From the NCBI GenBank assembly GCA_903916735.1, contig CAIWXX010000055.1:95422-159421 (forward strand): a stretch of DNA of 64,000 bases, read 5' to 3'. Numbering within the stretch: position 1 is the first letter of the stretch; each line of letters starts with the position of its first letter. Of this stretch, positions 36,785-45,136 are shown in pieces. Below the pieces are notes generated by a model that saw only the letters and a list, made by a program, of their open reading frames with translations, was not told the origin of the DNA and searched no databases. The stretch is from an uncultured Acidobacteriota bacterium (GTDB lineage: Bacteria; Acidobacteriota; CAIWXX01). The translations under genes were made by a program, and so were the position numbers.

Positions 36785-37870
36785 ATGCCGTCTCTGCTGA
36801 ATAAGATTCGTTTGATGATCGTTGACGACTCGGCGTCATTCCGCCACCTTCTCCAGGATATTCTTAAAAAGGAAAATGATATTGAGGTTGTCGGAACAGC
36901 AGCTACTGGAAACAGCGCTCTGATGAAGCTTGACGATCTGCAGCCAGAGCTCATCATACTCGATATTCATATGCCCGGCATGGATGGGATCAAAACGCTT
37001 CGGGCAATCAAACAACTGAATCCGAAGATCGGTGTCATAATCTGCACGGCATTTTCGGAAGCAGGCGCGGACCTGGCATTGGAAGCGCTATCGAGTGGGG
37101 CGCTCGATTTCGTCATGAAGGCTCCTCAGCTGGCTCCCGGCGAAACGCTTATCGGCAGGTTGAGGACCGAAATCATCCCGAGGATCCGAGCTTTTCGACG
37201 ATTGCAACTCGTCAAAACCAGCCAGACCGGCGAACCGCCCGCAAGCGATGATACGCGCCTCGCCTCTGTCGGCGCTCGCGACATTATTGCCATCGGTGTG
37301 TCGACGGGCGGGCCTATGGCGCTTCGTACAGTACTTCCGGAAATACCGCCGGACATCCGAGCAACCATTCTCATTGTTCAGCATATGCCCTCGATTTTTA
37401 CAAAACGCTTCGCCGAGCAATTGACGGCCATCTGCCGTCTGCCTGTCAAAGAAGCCGAAGACCGAGAAGAAGCGCAGCATGGCGTGATCTATATCGCCCC
37501 GGGTGATTATCATCTTGAAGTGCGTCGACGGGGAACAGTACCCATGCTTATGCTCACCAAAGGGCCACCTGAAAACTCCGTGCGCCCGGCCGTGGATGTG
37601 CTGTTTCGATCAATCGCCGCTGGATTAGGAACACGAACTCTCGGTATCATCTTGACCGGTATGGGATCGGATGGTTTCCTGGGAACGCAATATCTGAAAG
37701 CCGCCGGCGCCTATATTGTCGCGCAAGATCAGGCCAGCTCGGTTATCTGGGGGATGCCCAGGTTCGTTGCTGAAGCGGGGCTGGCAGATCGCGTTTGTTC
37801 ATTATCAGAAATATCCCGCCTGATCGGGCGTCTGACGCTCAAAGGATCGGACTTAGGAAAGGGAGATTGA
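36785..37870 (+). CDS. cheB: chemotaxis-type protein-glutamate methylesterase (CheB)
   Basis: The product is 361 residues with an intact receiver domain (VDDSASFR acid pocket, phosphorylation site in LDIHMPGMDG, lysine in FVMKAP). The methylesterase domain follows, with catalytic serine in GVSTGGP, histidine in VQHMPSIF and aspartate in GMGSDG. It removes methyl groups from chemoreceptor glutamates when phosphorylated. No cheR, cheA, cheW or receptor gene is in the window. Unexpectedly, hypC begins two bases after its stop, so cheB shares an mRNA with hydrogenase maturation genes. Confidence 0.93.
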   Translation: MPSLLNKIRLMIVDDSASFRHLLQDILKKENDIEVVGTAATGNSALMKLDDLQPELIILDIHMPGMDGIKTLRAIKQLNPKIGVIICTAFSEAGADLALEALSSGALDFVMKAPQLAPGETLIGRLRTEIIPRIRAFRRLQLVKTSQTGEPPASDDTRLASVGARDIIAIGVSTGGPMALRTVLPEIPPDIRATILIVQHMPSIFTKRFAEQLTAICRLPVKEAEDREEAQHGVIYIAPGDYHLEVRRRGTVPMLMLTKGPPENSVRPAVDVLFRSIAAGLGTRTLGIILTGMGSDGFLGTQYLKAAGAYIVAQDQASSVIWGMPRFVAEAGLADRVCSLSEISRLIGRLTLKGSDLGKGD

Positions 37871-37872
37871 TT

Positions 37873-38115
37873 ATGTGTCTTGCCGTGCCGGCAAAAATCG
37901 TGAAAATCCTTCCAGACGAGAAGGCCATGGTCGATATTGGCGGTGTCCAACAAGAGATATCCATAGGGCTGGTCGAGAACGTGGCCGCCGGAGATTATGT
38001 AATTGTCCACGTTGGCTTTGCCTTGAGCCGACTCGATCCGGCTGAGGCCCAGAAGACACTCGATCTTTTCGCGGAGATCGATCCGGACTTTATTGAACCA
38101 CGATCACACCCATGA
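37873..38115 (+). CDS. hypC: hydrogenase maturation chaperone HypC
   Basis: The product is an 80-residue protein beginning MCLAVPAKIV, the family hallmark; the cysteine at residue 2 binds the Fe(CN)2CO unit carried from HypD to the hydrogenase large subunit. DIGGVQQEISIGLV and GDYVIVHVGFAL are further HypC blocks. The start follows from this motif, although the open frame extends upstream to 37795 within cheB. The stop overlaps the hypD start as ATGA. Confidence 0.95.
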   Translation: MCLAVPAKIVKILPDEKAMVDIGGVQQEISIGLVENVAAGDYVIVHVGFALSRLDPAEAQKTLDLFAEIDPDFIEPRSHP

Positions 38116-39233
38116 AATACATTGAAGAATTTCGGGACGGCAAACTGGCCCGGATCATGGCTCGAAAGATCTCGGCAGCGGTGGCTTTGCGCGAGTATCG
38201 CTTCATGGAATTTTGTGGCGGGCACACGCATGCTATTTTCAGATATGGAATTCAGGATCTCCTGCCGGCAAATGTGCAGATGATCCACGGGCCGGGATGT
38301 CCGGTTTGCGTTCTGCCTATTTCCCGAGTTGATTTGGCGATTGTCCTGGCCAGGATGCCTGGCGTTATTTTGTGCACTTATGGCGATATGATGCGTGTCC
38401 CAGGCTCACAAGGCGCGAGCTTGTTAAAGGCGCGAGCCGCCGGCGCCGATGTCCGGATGGTTTATTCCACGCTTGAGGCGATCAGGATCGCACAAGAGAA
38501 TCCGTCGAATGATGTTGTCTTTTTCGCCATTGGATTCGAGACAACAACACCACCAACGGCGGTTGCAATCAAGAAGGCTCTGGAATCCAACATCAACAAT
38601 TTCTCCATCTTTTGCAACCACGTTCTGACACCGCCTGCGATAAAGGCTATTCTGAATGCACCCGAGGAGACTGTACGAATTGATGGCTTCGTCGGCCCGG
38701 CCCATGTGAGCGCAGTTATCGGCACACGGCCATATGAAGAATTTGCCCATGAATACAATCGGCCCGTCGTAATCGCTGGATTTGAACCCTTGGATATCAT
38801 GCAAGCCATCCTCTTGCTTGTCCATCAGGTCAACGAGTCGCGAGCCGAAGTCGAAAACGAATATACACGGGCTGTTGCACGAGAAGGCAATCTCAAAGCT
38901 CAGGCTTTGATGGCAGAGGTCTTCGAGTTGAGGCCATCATTTGAGTGGAGAGGCTTGGGCGCCATTCCTTCAAGCGCATTGCGGATCAAGCCGGAGTACG
39001 ATCACTACGACGCCGAAACTCGATTCACACTGCCATCAATTCCTGTTGCTGATGAAGGCGCCTGTCAGTGCGGTTCAGTTCTTCGTGGTATCATCAAACC
39101 AGTGGATTGCCCACTCTTCGGGACGGTATGTACGCCGGAGAATCCCGTCGGCTCGTGCATGGTTTCAAGTGAAGGTGCTTGCGCTGCATACTATCTTTAT
39201 GGCCGCTTTCGAAATATCTCACACCAATCATAA
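38112..39233 (+). CDS. hypD: hydrogenase iron-cyanide assembly protein HypD
   Basis: The product is a 373-residue protein. It has FMEFCGGHTHAI, HGPGCPVCVLP and FAIGFETTTPPTA, the three classic HypD motifs. The C-terminal [4Fe-4S] cysteines are in GACQCGSVLRG, DCPLFGTVCTPENPVGSCMV and GACAAYY. HypD holds the iron on which CN and CO ligands are assembled with HypC, HypE and HypF. It is coupled to hypC by a four-base overlap. Confidence 0.96.
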   Translation: MKYIEEFRDGKLARIMARKISAAVALREYRFMEFCGGHTHAIFRYGIQDLLPANVQMIHGPGCPVCVLPISRVDLAIVLARMPGVILCTYGDMMRVPGSQGASLLKARAAGADVRMVYSTLEAIRIAQENPSNDVVFFAIGFETTTPPTAVAIKKALESNINNFSIFCNHVLTPPAIKAILNAPEETVRIDGFVGPAHVSAVIGTRPYEEFAHEYNRPVVIAGFEPLDIMQAILLLVHQVNESRAEVENEYTRAVAREGNLKAQALMAEVFELRPSFEWRGLGAIPSSALRIKPEYDHYDAETRFTLPSIPVADEGACQCGSVLRGIIKPVDCPLFGTVCTPENPVGSCMVSSEGACAAYYLYGRFRNISHQS

Positions 39234-39257
39234 CCCTTACAAATCACCGAGAACAGA

Positions 39258-40268
39258 ATGGAAAGCAGAATTGATTTGACGCATGGAAGCGGCGGCCGTG
39301 CCATGGCTCGGCTCATCGAAGAAATTTTTCTTACTGCATTCGACAATGACATGCTTCGCCAGCGGAACGATCAAGCATGCTTCGAAGTGCCGCCTGGCCG
39401 GCTTGCAATGACAACCGACGGCTATGTCATTTCACCGGTTTTCTTTCCCGGGGGAGATATCGGATGTTTGGCTGTTAACGGAACAATTAATGACATCGCC
39501 ATGTCCGGCGCGAAACCGCTTTATCTCTCGGCTGGATTTATCATTGAGGAGGGGTTTCCGATCGACGATTTGCGTCGAATTGTGCACTCCATGGCCGGAT
39601 CGGCGTCAGCTGCTGGAGTTGCGATCGTGACGGGAGACACGAAGGTCGTCGAGAAAGGGAAGGGAGATGGCATTTTCGTGACGACAACGGGAATCGGAGT
39701 CGTGCCGGAAGGCGTGTGTATTTCCGGAGATCTCGCCCAGGCCGGAGATAAAATCCTCGTGAGTGGGACCATTGGAGATCACGGAACTGCCGTCATGGTC
39801 CGTCGCAATAATCTCTCCTTCGGAGCCACGTTTCTTTCAGATACGGCACCGTTACATGATTTGGTGAGGCGCATGCTTGACGCAAGTCCTCGTGGTCTTC
39901 ACTGCATGCGAGATCCGACGCGAGGAGGCCTTGCGACGACTCTCAACGAGTTTGCCGCACAATCGCATATTGGAATGCTGATCATGGAAACCGAAATCCC
40001 CATGAAGGTCGAGGTAAAATCGGCTTGTGAATTCCTGGGGCTTGACCCGCTTTATGTTGCCAATGAAGGAAAACTCATTGCCATATGCGACCCTGCAGCG
40101 GCGCCCCTGATTCTCGACGCAATGCGATCACACCCGCTCGGGAAAGATGCCGCCATCATCGGAGAGGTCCAGGAGGATCCGAATCATTTCGTTCAGATGG
40201 TAACAGCCTTCGGCGGACGTCGGATCGTCCAGTGGCTCACCGGCGAACAATTGCCACGAATCTGCTAG
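39258..40268 (+). CDS. hypE: hydrogenase cyanide-ligand synthesis protein HypE
   Basis: The product is a 336-residue PurM-like ATPase. It opens DLTHGSGGRAM, contains DGYVISPVFFPGGDIG, DPTRGGLATTLNE and NEGKLIAI, and ends in LPRIC. The terminal cysteine (C336) is the carbamoyl/thiocyanate-carrying residue. HypE dehydrates HypF-derived thiocarbamate to thiocyanate. HypA, HypB and HypF are not found in this window, so the nickel genes lie elsewhere. Confidence 0.96.
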   Translation: MESRIDLTHGSGGRAMARLIEEIFLTAFDNDMLRQRNDQACFEVPPGRLAMTTDGYVISPVFFPGGDIGCLAVNGTINDIAMSGAKPLYLSAGFIIEEGFPIDDLRRIVHSMAGSASAAGVAIVTGDTKVVEKGKGDGIFVTTTGIGVVPEGVCISGDLAQAGDKILVSGTIGDHGTAVMVRRNNLSFGATFLSDTAPLHDLVRRMLDASPRGLHCMRDPTRGGLATTLNEFAAQSHIGMLIMETEIPMKVEVKSACEFLGLDPLYVANEGKLIAICDPAAAPLILDAMRSHPLGKDAAIIGEVQEDPNHFVQMVTAFGGRRIVQWLTGEQLPRIC

Positions 40269-40298
40269 CAGCCAAATCAAGCCTGGAAAACAGGCCGA

Positions 40299-41435
40299 TC
40301 AGATTGTATCGTCGGATTCGTCTTCGTAGAACTTTCTTGAGTCGAGTTTGGTTTCGATGACCAAAGGTTCATCGTTCCTTAGCACCGTCACCGGCACTTT
40401 GTTACCAGGCGAAATCTTCATCATGATGTCGTAAATATCCTCCTCGCTCCGAACCTCTTTGCCATCGATTGCAATGATGATATCGCCGATCTGTACTCCG
40501 AACCGCGCCGCAGGAGAGTAGGGTTTGACTTCCTGTACGAAGACCCCTCCAGGGCCAGCAAGATCCATATCATTTCGAATATCGTCCGGCACCGGGGCGG
40601 GGATGACCCCCAGAAAACCCGAAGGCATATCAACCGGGCGACGGCTGGCGTGCTGTGGAGTGGTCTTAACCACAAATCTTTTTGGAGGCGGCAAATCCGC
40701 TGGAGCGACTTGCTGTCCACCGTTATTGACAGGGCGGATCGCCTTTGGCGATTCTTCTGACTCAGCATGCCCGTCGGCAACGGTGATGAGCTTGATCTGG
40801 CTCCGGGATCTCAGTGCCTGGACAGCCATATCCAAGGCTTTTCGGTCCTCTGGACTCATGTCCTGGATATCAGAGATGTCAATTGTGAAATGCCTCTCAC
40901 CTATCTCCTGCAGCTGTCGGATGAACCAGAAGCACGCATTCATCGCTGTTCGCAGGCCTTCGGAATGCATCGTGAAATGATGCACCCCTTCGATCTCGCC
41001 ATAAGACCCGATCGTTTTTTCCGCCTCTGGAACGAATTCGTCCTTCAGATCAAAATTGAGTTGAATATGCGGCAATAGTTTCTGAACGCGCTCAGCCAGT
41101 GCGTCCATTGTGAAGGGCTTGACGAGAAGACCTTGAACTCCGAAGGCAAAGACCTTTCTCAGGAGGTCAGTGTCCGAACGAGAGGTCATCGCGATGATGC
41201 GAGCATTGATGGGTGGATGATGACTGTGAATTCTCTGCAGAAGCGCAGCGGCGTCGATATCCGGCAATTCCAGGCCAAGCAAAACAAGATCAAATGGCTC
41301 AGTCAAAACCAGCCGAAGGCCTTCGCTTCCCTTTCTTTTTCCGAACACTTGGAAGTCCGCGTTTGCAAGAGTGGCTTTCAGGCGGACGACGAGAATGGCG
41401 TCACTGTCGACAATCAAGGCACGCAATCTATCCAT
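40299..41435 (-). CDS. pseudo-receiver, STAS-like segment and PDZ domain protein
   Basis: The product is a 378-residue protein with an unusual domain series. Residues 1-120 are a response-regulator fold with the acidic pair (VDSD), threonine (IAMTS) and lysine (LLVKPF). The phosphorylation site is Gly54 (VLLGLELPD) instead of Asp. Residues 150-222 (ERHFTIDISDIQDMSPEDRK, IKLITVADG) resemble a STAS-like alpha/beta unit, though this is uncertain. Residues 272-368 are a PDZ domain (GGVFVQEVKPYSPAARFGVQ, GDIIIAIDGKEV). No signal peptide or protease is present. It is probably a cytoplasmic scaffold. The gene is convergent with hypE. Confidence 0.72.
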   Translation of the reverse strand: MDRLRALIVDSDAILVVRLKATLANADFQVFGKRKGSEGLRLVLTEPFDLVLLGLELPDIDAAALLQRIHSHHPPINARIIAMTSRSDTDLLRKVFAFGVQGLLVKPFTMDALAERVQKLLPHIQLNFDLKDEFVPEAEKTIGSYGEIEGVHHFTMHSEGLRTAMNACFWFIRQLQEIGERHFTIDISDIQDMSPEDRKALDMAVQALRSRSQIKLITVADGHAESEESPKAIRPVNNGGQQVAPADLPPPKRFVVKTTPQHASRRPVDMPSGFLGVIPAPVPDDIRNDMDLAGPGGVFVQEVKPYSPAARFGVQIGDIIIAIDGKEVRSEEDIYDIMMKISPGNKVPVTVLRNDEPLVIETKLDSRKFYEDESDDTI

Positions 41436-41795
41436 CAGCGATCATGTCCCCATTTCTTCCATGGTGACCATCAATTCTTGGCATCTATCTTTTTTACGGT
41501 CGCTCGATTTAGTTTACAATTATTTTCTCTATAAGTGTAGTAGATTTTTGAGGGTTCTCAGACGATGATCAACCTCAGTTTGGACACTCGATTCCTCAGC
41601 AATCCCAGAATTCATCGAATTCCCCTGGGAGAGGTGTACAAACTGCGCGATCGCTCGGTTGCAGCAAAAGACCCGGGATGCAGAGGAGTTGAGATGAGTC
41701 GCCACTCCGCCACTCTTGCGACATGCACCTGTCCGGAACTGCCTTCTTGACATCTTTTTCCGCTTCCGGTCTAATTTCAACTGGAGTAAGAACTC
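41436..41795. other. 360-bp divergent region with the def promoter
   Basis: The region lies between the pseudo-receiver-PDZ gene (minus) and def (plus). It contains a 61-codon frame (41565-41750, MINLSLDTRFLSNPRI...) with only a weak, distant ribosome site and no similarity I recognise; it is not called as a gene. The def promoter lies at its right end. Confidence 0.5.
41747..41775 (+). promoter_or_regulatory. sigma70 promoter of def-fmt-rsmB
   Basis: TTGACA at 41747-41752 and TCTAAT at 41770-41775 are separated by exactly 17 bases. Transcription would begin about 41782, leaving a leader of only about 14 bases that includes the GGAG ribosome site. Confidence 0.75.
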
Positions 41796-42308
41796 GTGGC
41801 AGTACTAGAGATCGTTAAATTCGGGCATCCAGTGCTTTCGGCTCAGGCTCTGCCGATCGAGAACATCAATGGGGATCTTCAGAAGCTCGTGTCCAACATG
41901 ATTGAAACAATGTACGCGGCTCCGGGAGTCGGCTTGGCTGCTCCGCAAGTCGGGATCGGCAAGCGGCTCGCCGTCATTGATGTGACGGCCGGTGAAGATC
42001 CATCCACGCTTATTGTGATCATCAACCCCGAAATCAAGGAATCTGAAGGAGAGCTGGTCAGGGATGAAGGTTGTCTTTCAGTCCCTGATTTCACAGCTGA
42101 AGTCGTCAGGCCGAAACGTGTGTTTGTTACAGGCATGGATCTCAACGGCAAAAATGTTGAATACGAGGCAACTGATCTTTTAGCACGGGCTTTTTGCCAT
42201 GAAGTTGATCACCTGAACGGCAAGTTTTTTCTGGACCGACTCAGCGCCATCAAGCGAGAGCTCATTAAGCGGAAGATCCGGAAAAAAGTCCAGGCTGGGG
42301 AGTGGTGA
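41796..42308 (+). CDS. def: peptide deformylase
   Basis: The product is a 170-residue Fe/Zn enzyme that removes the formyl group from nascent proteins. All three motifs are present: GVGLAAPQVG, EGCLSVP (metal cysteine) and HEVDH (metal histidines and catalytic glutamate). The start is GTG shortly after a GGAG ribosome site. It overlaps fmt and is the first gene of the classic def-fmt-rsmB operon. Confidence 0.97.
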   Translation: MAVLEIVKFGHPVLSAQALPIENINGDLQKLVSNMIETMYAAPGVGLAAPQVGIGKRLAVIDVTAGEDPSTLIVIINPEIKESEGELVRDEGCLSVPDFTAEVVRPKRVFVTGMDLNGKNVEYEATDLLARAFCHEVDHLNGKFFLDRLSAIKRELIKRKIRKKVQAGEW

Positions 42309-43240
42309 GGGTTCTTTTTTTCGGCAGCCCTGAAGCGGCGCTTCCTAGTTTGAAATCGCTTCGGGAGAACCGTCACGATATTATCGCCGTTGTGACACAA
42401 CCGGACAGGCCCGCTGGACGAGGGCAAACGCTGCGGGCATCGCCGGTCAAACAGGCGGCGATCCAAGCAGGACTTCCGGTGTATCAGCCGGCAAGGGTTG
42501 CTGAGGCGGCCTTTATCGAAAAGGTACAGTCACTTCAGCCTGATGTTTATGTGGTAGTTGCCTATGGCCAGATACTTCCAACATCATTGTTGACGATTCC
42601 ACGTTATGGATCCTTAAACGTTCATTTTTCGCTTCTGCCAAAATATCGCGGCGCGGCGCCGGTACAATGGGCGATTCTGAACGGTGAGGCAGAAACTGGA
42701 ATAACGATCATGCGCATGGATGCCGGGCTAGATACCGGCGGCATACTCGCCAGGCATTCCGTGACGATCGAGAAAACAGATGATACGCAGACACTGGAAA
42801 CCCGGCTCGCGCTATCGGGTGGGATTCTGCTTGTTGAGACGCTGAGCGGCATGGAGGCTGGAGATATTCGCGAGCAGCCTCAAGATCCTTCACTGGCGAC
42901 ATATGCCCCGATGCTGAAGAAAGAACACGGACTCCTGGATTGGTCCTGGCCGGCCGAGCAGATATCACGCAAACTCCGAGCTCTTGGGAAATGGCCTGGC
43001 GTGTTTTTTAATTTGAAGAACATCACAATCAAGCTGCTCGATGGGCAATCCGCTCATCTCATGGAACAATATGCTTTGCCGGGAGAAATTATCGAGATTG
43101 CCAAAGACGGTATCGCTGTCGCCACGGGAAGAGGAGATGCTTTCAAGGTGATGCGCGTTCAGCCTGCCGGCAAAGGTCCGATGGATGCGCGGGCCTTCGC
43201 CAATGGTTATCGCCTGACTTGTGGTGATTTGCTCACGTGA
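42302..43240 (+). CDS. fmt: methionyl-tRNA formyltransferase
   Basis: The product is a 312-residue enzyme that formylates initiator Met-tRNA using 10-formyl-THF. The catalytic region is LNVHFSLLPKYRGAAP with MRMDAGLDTGGIL; the C-terminal domain binds tRNA. Start choice is between GTG 42302 and GTG 42305, both overlapping the def stop. The end overlaps rsmB by four bases (GTGA). Confidence 0.96.
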   Translation: MVRVLFFGSPEAALPSLKSLRENRHDIIAVVTQPDRPAGRGQTLRASPVKQAAIQAGLPVYQPARVAEAAFIEKVQSLQPDVYVVVAYGQILPTSLLTIPRYGSLNVHFSLLPKYRGAAPVQWAILNGEAETGITIMRMDAGLDTGGILARHSVTIEKTDDTQTLETRLALSGGILLVETLSGMEAGDIREQPQDPSLATYAPMLKKEHGLLDWSWPAEQISRKLRALGKWPGVFFNLKNITIKLLDGQSAHLMEQYALPGEIIEIAKDGIAVATGRGDAFKVMRVQPAGKGPMDARAFANGYRLTCGDLLT

Positions 43241-44511
43241 GCCGAGGAGCGAGTCCGGCACGCGACGCCGCTTTTCGCCTGTTACTAGGTTGGGCCACGG
43301 CTCAAGGCGATGATGTGACGAATCTATCGGAAGAGAACGCCGCTCTTGCGACCGAAATTGCACAGGGGGTGATGCGACACCGGGCAAGGCTCGATCATGA
43401 GCTGAAAAAGTTCGTGCACCTTGCCAGTATCGATCCGAAAGTAAGGTACCTTCTCCGAATGGGCCTATATCAGATTCGATTTTTGAAAAAAGTGCCGGAT
43501 TATGCCGCGGTGGATGATGCGGTGCGCCTGGCGCAGCAACACCATCTCAACACAGGTCTTGTCAATGCCGTCCTGCGCAAGACAACATCACACCCGGCTC
43601 CGGAATTGCCTCAGAGCGGATTCGATTTTCTGACCATCACACTGTCACTGCCCCGCTGGCTTGCACAGAGATGGGTTCGTCACTTTGGGGATCGTCGCGC
43701 CGTGGATTATGCGCAGGCGGGGCTGGAACGACCGGGGCTTCACCTTGCGGTCAATACCTCGCGCACGACACCGGCAGCGCTCATGATCGAGCTTGCCAAA
43801 GAGGAGATCGCGTGCGCTCCTCAATCTCAAGAAGCGCTTCTGAAGGTCATGGCGGGCAATCCTGTACGATCGAACGCTTTCCGTCAGGGCCTCTTTTACA
43901 TCATGGGGCCTTCATCATATGCGGTCGCTGAAATCGCCGCCTATTATTTACAAGACCCAACCCTGGATTGCTGCGCTTCGCCAGGTGGAAAGCTCATTCA
44001 CTTGAAACTCGCCGGTTCTCAGATCCTCTGCGGCGCCGATCGTACCTTCGCCAAGATTGCCCTCATTCGTCAGAATCTGCATCGAATGCATATCGATGGA
44101 GTCAGGCTTGTCGTGGGGGATTTTTCGACAACGCCTCCCATCCGTTCCAGCTTTTCCACAATTCTGCTGGATGCGCCCTGCTCGGGGTTGGGCGTCATCT
44201 CCAAGCTCCCTGAAATTAAGTGGAGAACTCGAGAGAATGATATCGCGCGATTGGCTCACCAACAATCGCGCATTCTTCAGAATTGCTTTTCGCTTCTGGC
44301 ACCGCGTGGGAGACTCATCTATTCAGTTTGCAGTCTCGAGCCGGAGGAAGGGCAGGAAATCATCCTTGCTTTTCTGGAAAAAAATAAGGGCGCTCACGTT
44401 GAAACTCTGGATCCTGGGTTTGCACATCCTGATAAGGATGGATTCTACCGTTTTTTTCCGATGCTCGGCATGCTGGATGGTTTTTTTGCGGCGGTGTTGA
44501 CGAAGAAGTAA
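43237..44511 (+). CDS. rsmB: 16S rRNA m5C methyltransferase (RsmB/Sun)
   Basis: The product is a 424-residue protein with an N-terminal NusB-like RNA-binding domain (about 1-140, YLLRMGLYQIRFLKKVPDYA). The SAM-dependent methyltransferase domain has CCASPGGKLIHL, LDAPCSGLGVISKLPEIKW and YSVCSLEPEEGQE, with the two characteristic cysteines. It methylates C967-type cytosine in 16S rRNA. The start is GTG, coupled to fmt. Confidence 0.94.
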   Translation: MSRGASPARDAAFRLLLGWATAQGDDVTNLSEENAALATEIAQGVMRHRARLDHELKKFVHLASIDPKVRYLLRMGLYQIRFLKKVPDYAAVDDAVRLAQQHHLNTGLVNAVLRKTTSHPAPELPQSGFDFLTITLSLPRWLAQRWVRHFGDRRAVDYAQAGLERPGLHLAVNTSRTTPAALMIELAKEEIACAPQSQEALLKVMAGNPVRSNAFRQGLFYIMGPSSYAVAEIAAYYLQDPTLDCCASPGGKLIHLKLAGSQILCGADRTFAKIALIRQNLHRMHIDGVRLVVGDFSTTPPIRSSFSTILLDAPCSGLGVISKLPEIKWRTRENDIARLAHQQSRILQNCFSLLAPRGRLIYSVCSLEPEEGQEIILAFLEKNKGAHVETLDPGFAHPDKDGFYRFFPMLGMLDGFFAAVLTKK

Positions 44512-44544
44512 AGTCCGCTGCCTCAATCTGGTATACTTCAAAAT

Positions 44545-44962
44545 AGAGGGGAGGCGATGATCGCTCCGGAACCGGCGTCAGCCGGAGTGCCGGGGAGGAA
44601 AGTCCGAACTCCGAAGGGCAGCGTGGTCCGTAACGCGGACTGTCCCCATCACCGAAAGGAGAGACGGGATAAGGAAAGTGCCACAGAAAATATACCGCCT
44701 TGTGATGAACAGGGTAAGGGTGAAAAGGTGCGGTAAGAGCGCACCGCCCTGGTGGTGACACCAGGGGCAGGGTAAACCCCACGCGGAGCAAGGCCAAATA
44801 GGCCCTGCCGAAAAAGAGTTGCCCGCTCGAACGGGGGCCGCAAGGCCAGGCGGGGCGGGTAGGTTGCTTGAGCCGTGCAGCAATGCGCGGCCCAGAGGAA
44901 TGATCATCTCATTCCGGCGAAAGTCGGGATGAACAGAATTCGGCTTATGCCTCCCCTCTTTT
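44545..44962 (+). ncRNA. rnpB: RNase P RNA (bacterial class A)
   Basis: The conserved core is present: GAGGAAAGTCC about 44595, CACAGAAAATATACCGCC at 44682, the GGTAAGGGTGAAAAGGTGCG region, CCAAATAGG, the GCGGCCCAGAGGAATGATC block, and ACAGAATTCGGCTTA near the 3' end. The ends pair as helix P1 (AGAGGGGAGGC 44545-44555 with GCCTCCCCTCT 44949-44959), followed by a short T-rich run. A TATACT at 44532-44537 lies seven bases before the 5' end and serves as the -10 box. It is the catalytic RNA that trims tRNA 5' leaders. Confidence 0.97.
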
Positions 44963-45136
44963 CCTTAGAGCATGAGCCATGCAATGGCAAGGCTCTCACA
45001 CAGAACATCATCGATGCTGACGTGGACGTCAACGTAGGCGAGTTTATTCGATCAAGTCCTTTCAACTCCACTCTACTGATCATCGAGCACGAACTCACAG
45101 GCTTTTCTTAATTCGATGCGATACAATACACACGCT

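Noticed and set aside
41565..41750. 61-codon frame upstream of def
   Set aside because: The ribosome site is weak and distant, the frame covers the def promoter's -35 box, and the product has no family features.
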